Positions 29,475 through 37,635 of a DNA stretch of 59,780 nucleotides are shown here, piece after piece. Position 1 is the first letter of the stretch, and each line of letters opens with the position of its first letter. Location of the stretch: the NCBI GenBank assembly GCA_017623515.1, contig JAGAOV010000010.1, positions 1 through 59,780 of the forward strand, written 5' to 3'. The notes beneath the pieces are model-generated. The model was not told where the DNA came from. It was given only the letters and a program-made list of their open reading frames with translations, and did not search any database. This DNA comes from Ruminococcus sp. (GTDB taxonomy: Bacteria > Bacillota > Clostridia > Oscillospirales > Ruminococcaceae). A program made the translations under genes and the position numbers.

Positions 29475-29495
29475 GTACTGATGGAGGTTTTTCTT

Positions 29496-31355
29496 ATGAA
29501 CCGAAAACAAAAACGTTCCCTTTTCAAAATAATCATCAGCATTATTCTTTTTGCAGCCGTTATGATCCTCACCCATACCGTGCTTTCTCTGCCTTGGTTC
29601 GGTGAGTTTGCACTGTTTGCCGCAATATACCTCATCTGCGGACTTAATCCTATCCGAAAGGCTGTCATAAACATCTCCCATGGTCAGATTTTCGACGAAA
29701 ACTTCCTCATGTGCATTGCAACCATAGGTGCATTCACCATCGGTGAATTCCATGAAGCCGTTGAGGTAATCATATTCTACCAGATAGGACAGCTTTTCGA
29801 GAGCATAGCCGTTGGACGTTCCAGAAAGGCTGTTTCTGACCTTATGGACATCTGCCCTGATGAAGCTGTTGTTATTCGTGACGGCGTAAGGGAAACTGTT
29901 CCGGCGGATGAAATTGAGGTTGGCGAACATATTATAGTATCCGCAGGCGAAAGGATCGCCGCTGACGGCATTGTAGTAAACGGCACTGGAAATATCGACA
30001 CCTCCGCACTTACAGGAGAATCCGTTCCTCTTGATGCAAAGGCAGGAGTGCAGGTTCTCAGCGGATGTATAAACCTTGACGGTACTCTGGAAATTGAGGT
30101 CACTAAAATTTCCAGTGAATCAACTGCCGCAAAGATCATGGAACTTGTGGAGGAATCCGCTGAACGAAAGGCACGTACAGAAGCGTTCATCACAAAGTTT
30201 GCCAGATTCTACACTCCGGCAGTAGTTATAGGTGCAGTCCTCCTTGCACTTGTACCGCCGATGTTTACCGGATTTGATTTTGCAAAGTGGGTATTCCGTG
30301 CCCTTACATTCCTTATAGTATCCTGTCCATGTGCTCTTGTAATATCCGTGCCTCTCAGCTTTTTCAGCGGCATCGGATGCGCCTCCAAAAACGGTATTCT
30401 TATAAAGGGCAGCAGCTTTGTTGAGGTGCTTGCAAAAGCGAAAACTATTGTCATGGATAAGACCGGAACTCTTACAAAGGGTACGTTTTCAGTAACAAAG
30501 GTACACTCTGTAAGTATGGATGAAAAGGAACTTCTGAGTTTTGCCGCACATGCGGAATCCGTCTCTTCTCATCCTATTGCCAAATCAATACGAACTGCAC
30601 ACGGCGCAGAACCCGACTATTCTATAATAGAAAACCAGACCGAAAAGGCTGGATTCGGCGTTTCCGCTGATATTGACGGCAAAAGGGTACTTGCCGGAAA
30701 GTCTGCATATCTGAAAGAAGAGGGCATAGCCTGCATAAAGGAAAAGGAAACCGGAACGGCTGTACATATTGCAGTTGACGGTGAATATGCAGGATATATT
30801 ATAGTTTCAGATACGGTCAAGGATGACGCAAGCTCTGCAATAGAGGGACTCCGCAAATCCGGCGCAGAGAAAATAGTCATGCTCACAGGCGATAAAAAGG
30901 AAACTGCAAAGGCTGTCTCTGAGGAGCTTTGCCTTGATGAAGCCTATGCCGAGCTTCTTCCGGCTGATAAGGTTGAATATATGCAGAAATTCAGGGAAGA
31001 ACTTGCAGGAAAAGGCAGTCTTATATTTGTAGGCGACGGCATGAATGACGCTCCGGTACTTGCACAGTCTGACGCAGGCGTTGCAATGGGTGCAATGGGC
31101 AGCGACGCTGCAATTGAAGCGGCGGACATTGTTATTATGGATGATAAACCCTCTAAGCTTGTACTTGGCATAAAGATCGCACGAAAGACCATGGGCATTG
31201 CAAAGCAGAATATTGTATTTGCTCTTGCTGTAAAGGCGGCAGTTCTCGTTCTCAGTGCCGCCGGCTTTGCAAATATGGAACTGGCTGTTTTTGCAGATGT
31301 AGGCGTTTCAGTAATCGCTATCCTCAATGCAATGAGGGCTGGAAAAATCAAATAA
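29496..31355 (+). CDS. P1B-type heavy-metal-exporting ATPase (Zn/Cd/Pb type)
   Basis: A 619-aa metal-exporting P-type ATPase. It has several N-terminal membrane helices, the actuator TGES motif (173-176), the intramembrane metal motif CPC (277-279), the phosphorylated Asp321 in DKTGT, SSHPIA in the nucleotide domain, and a GDGMNDAPVLA hinge. The last two helices carry a Lys (ALAVKAA) and an Asp (FADVGVS), the pattern of the P1B-2 group that exports Zn, Cd or Pb. There is no N-terminal HMA domain; the HMA protein at 28880 probably replaces it. The start is ATG 29496, 8 nt after GGAGG. A terminator follows at 31364. Confidence 0.95.
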   Translation: MNRKQKRSLFKIIISIILFAAVMILTHTVLSLPWFGEFALFAAIYLICGLNPIRKAVINISHGQIFDENFLMCIATIGAFTIGEFHEAVEVIIFYQIGQLFESIAVGRSRKAVSDLMDICPDEAVVIRDGVRETVPADEIEVGEHIIVSAGERIAADGIVVNGTGNIDTSALTGESVPLDAKAGVQVLSGCINLDGTLEIEVTKISSESTAAKIMELVEESAERKARTEAFITKFARFYTPAVVIGAVLLALVPPMFTGFDFAKWVFRALTFLIVSCPCALVISVPLSFFSGIGCASKNGILIKGSSFVEVLAKAKTIVMDKTGTLTKGTFSVTKVHSVSMDEKELLSFAAHAESVSSHPIAKSIRTAHGAEPDYSIIENQTEKAGFGVSADIDGKRVLAGKSAYLKEEGIACIKEKETGTAVHIAVDGEYAGYIIVSDTVKDDASSAIEGLRKSGAEKIVMLTGDKKETAKAVSEELCLDEAYAELLPADKVEYMQKFREELAGKGSLIFVGDGMNDAPVLAQSDAGVAMGAMGSDAAIEAADIVIMDDKPSKLVLGIKIARKTMGIAKQNIVFALAVKAAVLVLSAAGFANMELAVFADVGVSVIAILNAMRAGKIK

Positions 31356-31363
31356 AGAAATCA

Positions 31364-31394
31364 GGCAGCTGCAAAAACACAGCTGCCCTTTTTG
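31364..31394 (+). terminator. Terminator of the metal efflux operon
   Basis: Perfect 8-bp stem GGCAGCTG / CAGCTGCC, 8-nt loop, T5 tail. Confidence 0.85.
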
Positions 31395-31427
31395 TATGGA
31401 GTAGTATGTACGAAAATGACTTGGTTA

Positions 31428-32480
31428 TCAGTTGAGTTCAATTGTATGTTTGCCGATTATTACAGCTGTAACAGCTTCCGGATCAACAGGCTGAGGATGT
31501 TCGATAACTATCCGATATTCACCTTTCAATCCATAAGAACCGGAATAATTGCCTATACATTCTATTTTCGTGCTGTCTTCCATTACGATATATACAGGAT
31601 CTATGCCTATATCATACCTGTTTGCAGTAGTACTCTCACCGCTGAAAACCGTATTGAATGTAGAAACCTCTACCTTTTCCACCCATGCACAAGCATTTAC
31701 ACCCAGCGGCTGAATTTCCTTTTTGAGAATCTCGTCTGTGTAATAGGTAACCACCTTTGTTTTTTTCACGATGTCAACAGAAAATGATAAACTACATATC
31801 TTCTCTTCCGGTATATCGTTTATGTTGTCGAAATCGCCCAGATTATAGCTGTCCACAACATCCATGGATACATCAATTGAATCACCCTTGATAAATTCGG
31901 ACAGTCTGTGCTTCATATAGATGATTGCTGATCCGTCCTCCTGCATCCAACTGCCGGAAGAACTTGAAACAGAAGATACGCTCTGACCATAGCAGGTTAC
32001 CTTGAAAGTACCGGGAATATCCCACATATATTCAGTGGCAACGCCGTCTTCAAGAGGTGTTGTATAGCGTACAGCAACATAAATATTTTCTCCGTCACAC
32101 ACAGCACCAACAGGCTCAAATTTTTCAGCATTCCAGCCTGTCGCTGCAAAATTACTTATAGGAGATATGTATTTTTCTGCATAAACAGCAGCCTGTTCAC
32201 GCTGTTCCTTTCTTTCCTCCGATTCATCCACCCATTCCGGAACACCGAAAAAGCCTTTGACCCATCCATTTTCCTGCACCGCCGAAACCGTAACCGTTCC
32301 TGCCACCGCAGCGCACAGGCATGCCGCTGCCGCAATCATTGCCGGACTGCGCTTTTTTCTGGTTTTCATGGTGATCTCAGGCTGTACGGACGCTTCCTCT
32401 GCCTTTCTGAGGATCTCCTCCTCACAGGATTCTGACATTCTGACATGAGACATCATGCTCTGATATGTGTTTTTCTCCAT
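31428..32480 (-). CDS. Anti-sigma-factor-like membrane protein (DUF4179-type)
   Basis: A 350-aa protein with a cytoplasmic N-terminal helical region (about 1-55, RMSESCEEEIL pattern), one membrane segment (about 58-80), and an extracytoplasmic region of about 270 aa. This is the layout of clostridial anti-sigma factors of the DUF4179 type, which hold an ECF sigma factor at the membrane and release it on an outside signal. The start is ATG 32480, 8 nt after AGGAGG. This overlaps the 3' end of the sigma gene by 59 nt, so the two are translated from overlapping frames and probably coupled. Confidence 0.8.
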   Translation of the reverse strand: MEKNTYQSMMSHVRMSESCEEEILRKAEEASVQPEITMKTRKKRSPAMIAAAACLCAAVAGTVTVSAVQENGWVKGFFGVPEWVDESEERKEQREQAAVYAEKYISPISNFAATGWNAEKFEPVGAVCDGENIYVAVRYTTPLEDGVATEYMWDIPGTFKVTCYGQSVSSVSSSSGSWMQEDGSAIIYMKHRLSEFIKGDSIDVSMDVVDSYNLGDFDNINDIPEEKICSLSFSVDIVKKTKVVTYYTDEILKKEIQPLGVNACAWVEKVEVSTFNTVFSGESTTANRYDIGIDPVYIVMEDSTKIECIGNYSGSYGLKGEYRIVIEHPQPVDPEAVTAVIIGKHTIELN

Positions 32481-32961
32481 AATAGAAACCTCCTTGCTTC
32501 TCAAGTATTTTTTTCAGCCTTTTTCTTCCACGGTCAAGCTGAGTCTGTATAGTAGAGGGATTCTGTCCGGTTATTTCGGAGATCTCCTTTACAGAATATT
32601 CCTCGTAGTAATATAAATGTATAACCACACGATATTTCTCCGGCAGCGAAAATACTGCATGATACAGTCGGCTTTCCTCTACTGTGAAATTCTCCGCCGA
32701 GGGCAGTCTTTCCGGCATATCGTCACGTTTCGACTGCCAGAAGGACTTTTTCAGATTGCAGCATGCGTTAAGAGTAACTCTTATAAGCCACGCTTTCTCC
32801 GATTCTGCATCCCTGAACGGCTCTTCACGGAGATACAGCTTCAAAAAAGTCTCCTGCGAAATATCCTCTGCGTCCGTTCTGTTTTTCAGATATGTATAGG
32901 CTATACGGTATACCATGTCCTTGTGCCGGCTCAGCTTTTCCCTGAATTCTTCATGAGTCAT
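32422..32961 (-). CDS. ECF (extracytoplasmic function) RNA polymerase sigma factor
   Basis: A 179-aa ECF sigma factor. Region 2 is at about 12-80 (MVYRIAYTYLKNRTDAEDISQETFLKLY). Region 4 is at about 115-165 (VIHLYYYEEYSVKEISEITG, then a recognition helix with NPSTIQTQLDRGRKRLKKIL). The start is ATG 32961 with AAGGAA upstream; a GTG three codons earlier is too close to it. It is followed by the overlapping anti-sigma gene. The upstream region has an inverted repeat GTGAGA/TCTCAC (about 33011-33033); whether it is a promoter or operator is unknown. Confidence 0.92.
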   Translation of the reverse strand: MTHEEFREKLSRHKDMVYRIAYTYLKNRTDAEDISQETFLKLYLREEPFRDAESEKAWLIRVTLNACCNLKKSFWQSKRDDMPERLPSAENFTVEESRLYHAVFSLPEKYRVVIHLYYYEEYSVKEISEITGQNPSTIQTQLDRGRKRLKKILEKQGGFYYGEKHISEHDVSCQNVRIL

Positions 32962-33081
32962 CTTTCTCACTTCCTTTTCTTCTGTGAAGCTCGCTTCTAT
33001 ATGTAAAACAAGTGAGACAGGGAAAATATCTCACTTTTGGGAAAATAAATTGTATTTTTATGTGCTGCCTTTTATGTCTCG

Positions 33082-33110
33082 TTGAAAACGTTCCACCGGA
33101 ACGTTTTCAA
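33082..33110. repeat. Perfect 13-bp inverted repeat between the sigma gene and element C
   Basis: TTGAAAACGTTCC and its exact complement are separated by 3 nt. It could be an operator, a hairpin, or the edge of the mosaic element that follows. No T-run. Confidence 0.6.
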
Positions 33111-33114
33111 AATA

Positions 33115-33322
33115 GAACTTACTCGTAAGGGAAACAAGGGGAAGCGGTCTTGTTCGCTTCCCCTCGAAATGCTGTCGCATTTCTCACCCCTTTCTCCGTG
33201 CGCCGAAAGTATGGCGCAGGGAGTTTCGCCGTCTGCGGACGGCGACAAGGGGCTTCTCGCCCCTTGACCCTCGACCGCTTTTTTTGAGCAAAAAGCGGCG
33301 CAAAAAAACTTTTATTGACTTT
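33115..33322 (+). repeat. Mosaic intergenic element, copy C (short form)
   Basis: About 208 bp between the sigma gene and the 3' end of adhE. It starts CTTACTCGTAAGG, shares TCGCCGTCTGCGGACGGCGA with copy A, and shares the CGACCGCTTTTTTTGAG block plus GCGCAAAAAAACTTTTATTGA with copy B. It also holds its own palindromes (GGGGAAGCG/CGCTTCCCC, GAAATG/CATTTC, GGGGC/GCCCC). The gap 32962-33366 has no gene. Confidence 0.8.
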
Positions 33323-33366
33323 GCAATTTCCTAAGTTGATATAATCTTGCAATAAACCGCAATATA

Positions 33367-35937
33367 TCACAACACCCTCAGATAAATCTCCCGTATCTCA
33401 CTCATCAGCGGATAGCGTGGATTTGCGCCGGTACACTGGTCATCGAACGCCTGTTTGGTCATTGCGTCAAGGCTCTCCATGAAATCCTGCTCCTTTACGC
33501 CATACATCCGCACATTCTCACGTATCTCTATCCTCTTTCTCAGCTCGTCTATCTTTGCAATAAGTCCCTCAAACAGTTCTTCCTCTGTACTGCCCTCTAC
33601 TCCCACATACCTTGCGCACTCGCAGTATCGCTCCATTGCCTTGGGGTATGCGTACTGTGAGAAAGTCGCCATCTTCTTAGGCGCAGGAGATACATTGAAA
33701 CGCATTACCTCCGTTATAAGCAGAGCATTGGATATGCCGTGAGGAAGATGATGAAACGCACCAAGCTTATGCGCCATTGAGTGACATATTCCAAGGAAAG
33801 CATTTGCAAAGGCTATACCTGCCATAGTTGCGGCATTCGCCATCTTCTCTCTTGCTTCATAATCATTCCCGTCATCATAGCACCTCGGAAGATACTCGAA
33901 AATATTCTTTATCGCCTGAAGCGCAAGACCGTCCGTGTAATCGCTTGCCATTACTGAAGCGTAGGCTTCAAGGGCATGTGTGAGAGCATCAATACCTGAA
34001 GCCGCTGTAAGTCCTTTCGGCTGACTGAGCATAAGGTCAGTGTCAACTACCGCCATATTCGGCATGAGCGAGTAGTCCGCAAGAGGATACTTGATTCCTG
34101 TCTCCTCATCTGTGATAACTGCAAAGGGCGTTACCTCTGATCCTGTACCAGAGGATGTTGGAACTGCAATGAACCTTGCCTTTGTTCCCATCTTCGGAAA
34201 ACTGTAGATACGCTTCCGAATGTCCGCAAAACGCATTGCCATATCCATAAAGTCAGCCTCCGGATGCTCGTACAGTACCCACATGATCTTAGCAGCGTCC
34301 ATTGCACTTCCTCCGCCGAATGCTATTATAACATCCGGTTCAAAGCTCCGGAGTACCTTCGCACCCTGTCTTGCACTTGAAAGAGTTGGATCAGGTTCAA
34401 CGTCGGAATAGATCTGGTATGCAAGCCCTGATTCTGAAAGTCTGTCTGTGATACATTTCACCGCACCGGACTTGAAGAGAAATGAGTCCGTTACTATCAT
34501 AACACGCTTTGCGTCATATTCCGATTTCAGCTCACGGAGAGCCACGGGCAGACATCCGCCCTTGAAATAAAGCTTATCCGGCATTTTCAGCCACAGCATA
34601 TTTTCCCTTCTTTCCGCAACTGTTTTTATATTGAGAAGATGCTTTACACCTACATTTTCCGATACAGAATTTCCGCCCCATGTTCCGCAGCCAAGTGTGA
34701 GGGAGGGCGTGAGATTGAAGTTATAGAGATCACCTACACCGCCATGTGAAGAGGGCGTATTCACCACAAGACGGCATGCCTTCATTCTTGCACAGAACTG
34801 TGCAAGTCTCTCCTGCTGTTTTCTTGTGTCGATGAAAATTGACGCTGTGTGACCATAGCCGCCATCCTCAATCAGACGTTCTGCCTTACCTAGTGCGTCA
34901 TCAAAATCTGTTGTTTTGTATAATGCAAGTACAGGAGAAAGCTTCTCATGTGCAAAGGGTTCTTTGGGAGTAGCGTCTGTTACAGTACCGATAAGAACCT
35001 TTGTATCATGGGGAATGCTAAGTCCTGCAAGCTCTGCAATTTTAACTGCACTCTGACCTACTATTGCACCGTTCAGTATACCATCTTTCATAAGGATATT
35101 TCTTACAGCAGCAGTTTCTTCAGCCGTAAGAATACGACAGCCACGGAGAGTAAATTCATCTGTTACCTTACGGAAAATCTTCTCCGGAACAAGGACGGAC
35201 TGTTCAGAAGCACAGATAAGTCCATTGTCAAAGGTCTTTGAGTGTACAATAGAGCTTACCGCAAGCTTTATATCCGCCGACTCATCTATAATAGCCGGAA
35301 CATTGCCTGCGCCTACTCCAAGGGCTGGCTTTCCGCTTGAGTATGCCGCCTTTACCATACCAGAGCCGCCTGTAGCAAGGATAAGGTCAGCCTGCTTCAT
35401 AAGCTCGTTTGTAAGCTCCAAGGACGGCTCTTCTATCCAGTCGATTATTCCTTCCGGTGCGCCTGCCGCCTCTGCCGCTTCACGCATTATCCTCGCCGCT
35501 TCTATGGTACATCCCTTTGCTCTGGGATGCGGTGAAAGAATTATGGCATTGCGTGTTTTAAGACAAAGCAGAATTTTGAATATAGCCGTTGATGTGGGGT
35601 TCGTTGTAGGGATGACCGCCGCAACTGCACCTATCGGCTCTGCTACCTGCATTGTGCCATAGGAGGTATCTCGGCTGAGAACTCCGCAGGTTTTCGTATC
35701 CTTATAGGCATTGTAGATATACTCCGCTGCAAAGTGATTCTTTATTACCTTATCCTCCACAATGCCCATGCCGGTTTCCGCTGCTGCCATCTCCGCAAGG
35801 CTTATCCTCATTTTATTTGCAGCAATGGCTGCCGCCTTGAATATTTCATCCGTCTGCTCCTGAGAATATGACGCAAATTTCTTCTGGGCACATCTCAGCT
35901 TTTCAAGTTTTTCTCTTATCTGTACATTAGCTTCCAT
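33367..35937 (-). CDS. adhE: Bifunctional aldehyde-alcohol dehydrogenase
   Basis: An 856-aa AdhE that reduces acetyl-CoA to acetaldehyde and then ethanol, regenerating NAD+ in fermentation. The N-terminal aldehyde dehydrogenase domain (about 1-440) has the catalytic Cys near 242 in GLICASEQ. The C-terminal iron-dependent alcohol dehydrogenase domain (about 455-856) has AFGGGSAMDAAK, GTGSEVTPFAV, and the iron-binding His residues in DALTHALEAY and GICHSMAHKLGAFHHLPHG. AdhE normally forms helical spirosomes. AAGGAG lies 8 nt before the ATG. It is divergent from spoIIGA with an 82-nt gap. I saw no Rex operator in that gap, although rex is in the window. Confidence 0.97.
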   Translation of the reverse strand: MEANVQIREKLEKLRCAQKKFASYSQEQTDEIFKAAAIAANKMRISLAEMAAAETGMGIVEDKVIKNHFAAEYIYNAYKDTKTCGVLSRDTSYGTMQVAEPIGAVAAVIPTTNPTSTAIFKILLCLKTRNAIILSPHPRAKGCTIEAARIMREAAEAAGAPEGIIDWIEEPSLELTNELMKQADLILATGGSGMVKAAYSSGKPALGVGAGNVPAIIDESADIKLAVSSIVHSKTFDNGLICASEQSVLVPEKIFRKVTDEFTLRGCRILTAEETAAVRNILMKDGILNGAIVGQSAVKIAELAGLSIPHDTKVLIGTVTDATPKEPFAHEKLSPVLALYKTTDFDDALGKAERLIEDGGYGHTASIFIDTRKQQERLAQFCARMKACRLVVNTPSSHGGVGDLYNFNLTPSLTLGCGTWGGNSVSENVGVKHLLNIKTVAERRENMLWLKMPDKLYFKGGCLPVALRELKSEYDAKRVMIVTDSFLFKSGAVKCITDRLSESGLAYQIYSDVEPDPTLSSARQGAKVLRSFEPDVIIAFGGGSAMDAAKIMWVLYEHPEADFMDMAMRFADIRKRIYSFPKMGTKARFIAVPTSSGTGSEVTPFAVITDEETGIKYPLADYSLMPNMAVVDTDLMLSQPKGLTAASGIDALTHALEAYASVMASDYTDGLALQAIKNIFEYLPRCYDDGNDYEAREKMANAATMAGIAFANAFLGICHSMAHKLGAFHHLPHGISNALLITEVMRFNVSPAPKKMATFSQYAYPKAMERYCECARYVGVEGSTEEELFEGLIAKIDELRKRIEIRENVRMYGVKEQDFMESLDAMTKQAFDDQCTGANPRYPLMSEIREIYLRVL

Positions 35938-35965
35938 AGAATTTCTCCTTTTGCCGGTACTTAAT

Positions 35966-35998
35966 ATGACAAATATTTTCAGCTGCCTTTGCTATAAT
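35966..35998 (+). promoter_or_regulatory. Candidate spoIIGA-sigE promoter with long spacer
   Basis: ATGACA (35966-35971), 21-nt spacer, TATAAT (35993-35998). A spacing of 21-22 nt is characteristic of the Bacillus spoIIG promoter, where Spo0A activates sigma-A polymerase. No clear Spo0A box (TGTCGAA) is visible. Confidence 0.45.
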
Positions 35999-36019
35999 GA
36001 GAATCAGGCGGTGATTCAA

Positions 36020-36838
36020 ATGCGTACCATCTACATAGACGTACTGCTTATCCTGAACCTTTACGTAAACTGGCTTCTTCTGCGAAGTACGGCTCGTCTG
36101 ACCCACACAAGGCTTTCCGGTCTGCGCTGCATGATTGCCGCAGCCGCAGGAAGTCTCACCTCTCTGACGATACTGCTTCCTGCCCTTCATCCAGTGCTTA
36201 CGCTGATAATAAAACTCCTCACAGCCGTTATCCCTGTATCGGCTGCATTCGGTTTTGCATATCAGCGTACATTCTGGAGATGTCTTGCAGTATTTCTCTG
36301 CATAAGCTTTGCGTTTGCAGGTCTTTGTATCGGACTGTGTACGCTGTCCGGTACGAATCTTCTCATATGGAGCGGCAGCTGCATATACCTACATTTTTCA
36401 CTTACAGCCCTGATTTTATGCACAGCACTTTCCTATTTTCTGCTGAAAATTTTTTCGTATGTGAGAATGAAATACTTCCATTCAGATGAAAGCTACGAAA
36501 TAATAGTGCGTGTTGGGATTCATTCTGCAATTGCAGAAGGTCTTGCCGATACAGGAAACAGCCTGACGGACTGCTTTACCGGAAGTCCTGTTATAGTCTG
36601 CGGAAAGGATATGCTCTCCTCCATTCCGGATACAGCCAAGCCGCAAAACCTGAAAGGCTACAGACTTATTCCGTATGAAACCATTTCAGGAGGAGGGCTT
36701 ATACCTGTTTTCCGTCCGGATGAAGTTATTATCAGGAGTAAAAGTACAGGGCATATGCGTTCTGCGGATGTGCTTATAGGCATAGCCGAAAGTCAGGATC
36801 ACGCCATTTTCAACCCAAATCTGTTCAATGTACTGTGA
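36020..36838 (+). CDS. spoIIGA: SpoIIGA-like sigma-E processing aspartic peptidase
   Basis: A 272-aa membrane protease precursor. The N-terminal half has five membrane helices (first about 4-22, [16 protein letters not shown]). The C-terminal half carries the aspartic protease motif [11 protein letters not shown] near 181, then the [15 protein letters not shown] block. In sporulating Firmicutes SpoIIGA cleaves the pro-peptide of sigma-E in the mother cell after a signal from SpoIIR. It lies 11 nt before sigE, the standard arrangement. The start is ATG 36020 with a GGCGGTGA site upstream; the longer open frame is not SpoIIGA-like. Confidence 0.88.
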   Translation: MRTIYIDVLLILNLYVNWLLLRSTARLTHTRLSGLRCMIAAAAGSLTSLTILLPALHPVLTLIIKLLTAVIPVSAAFGFAYQRTFWRCLAVFLCISFAFAGLCIGLCTLSGTNLLIWSGSCIYLHFSLTALILCTALSYFLLKIFSYVRMKYFHSDESYEIIVRVGIHSAIAEGLADTGNSLTDCFTGSPVIVCGKDMLSSIPDTAKPQNLKGYRLIPYETISGGGLIPVFRPDEVIIRSKSTGHMRSADVLIGIAESQDHAIFNPNLFNVL

Positions 36839-36849
36839 AAGGAGATCCA

Positions 36850-37560
36850 ATGAAAAAATTTAATTCCCTGAAAAAAAGTCTCAGAAAGCTTCTCGGCATT
36901 ATACTGCCTGCATGTCAGGTTCACTACATCCACGGCAGCGATACCCTGCCGCCGCCGCTTACAGGAGAGGAAGAACAGAAGGTTTTTGAAAGACTGTCGG
37001 AGGGCGATCCAAAGGCTCGTGATACACTTATTGTACATAACCTCCGCCTTGTAGTTTACATAGCGAAAAAATTTGAATCAACGGGAATTTGTATGGAGGA
37101 TCTGGTTTCCATAGGAAGTATAGGACTTATAAAAGCTGTAAATACATTCTGTCCGGAAAAAAAGATAAAGCTTGCTACTTACGCCTCAAGATGCATTGAA
37201 AATGAGATACTCATGTTTCTCCGCAAAACTGCTCAGCACAAAAGCGAGGTTTCCATTGACGAACCGCTGAATATCGACTGGGACGGAAATGAGCTTCTCC
37301 TGTCGGATATTCTTGGAACGGATGAGGATATAGTCTGCCGTGGAGTTGAAACAGAGGCGGAACGTGAAATGCTCCGTGATGCCGTTTCCGGACTGGAAAA
37401 AAGAGAACGTGAAATAATGGAACTGAGATTCGGATTCCTTGACGGTCAGGAGCATACCCAGAAAGAGGTTGCTGAGGTTATTGGAATATCACAGTCCTAT
37501 ATTTCACGCCTTGAAAAGAAAATTATCCGCAAGCTGAAAACAAAGCTTGAGGCTTACTAA
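36850..37560 (+). CDS. sigE: RNA polymerase sporulation sigma factor sigma-E (pro-form)
   Basis: A 236-aa mother-cell sigma factor. The N-terminal pro-sequence (about 1-27, [13 protein letters not shown]) is followed by a processing region [14 protein letters not shown], like the Bacillus YY-IGGSEALPPP cleavage site. Regions 2.1-2.4 ([38 protein letters not shown]), the [17 protein letters not shown] block and region 4 ([20 protein letters not shown]) are intact. The start is ATG 36850, 7 nt after AAAGGAG. With spoIIGA beside it, this indicates spore-forming capacity or ancestry; sigG, often next, is replaced by a terminator. Confidence 0.95.
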   Translation: MKKFNSLKKSLRKLLGIILPACQVHYIHGSDTLPPPLTGEEEQKVFERLSEGDPKARDTLIVHNLRLVVYIAKKFESTGICMEDLVSIGSIGLIKAVNTFCPEKKIKLATYASRCIENEILMFLRKTAQHKSEVSIDEPLNIDWDGNELLLSDILGTDEDIVCRGVETEAEREMLRDAVSGLEKREREIMELRFGFLDGQEHTQKEVAEVIGISQSYISRLEKKIIRKLKTKLEAY

Positions 37561-37572
37561 CTAACACATTGG

Positions 37573-37608
37573 AAAAGGCTGCTGCATTTCTGCAACAGCC
37601 TTTCCTTT
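37573..37608 (+). terminator. Terminator after sigE
   Basis: Stem AAAGGCTGcTGCA / TGCAaCAGCCTTT (one mismatch), 4-nt loop, T-rich tail; likely active in both directions. Confidence 0.75.
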
Positions 37609-37635
37609 ATATTACATTAAACAATCTGAACAAAA

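Noticed and set aside
35938..36019. Rex operator between adhE and spoIIGA
   Set aside because: No TTGTTAAnnnnTTAACAA-like palindrome; only an isolated ATTTGTCATATT, too weak to call.
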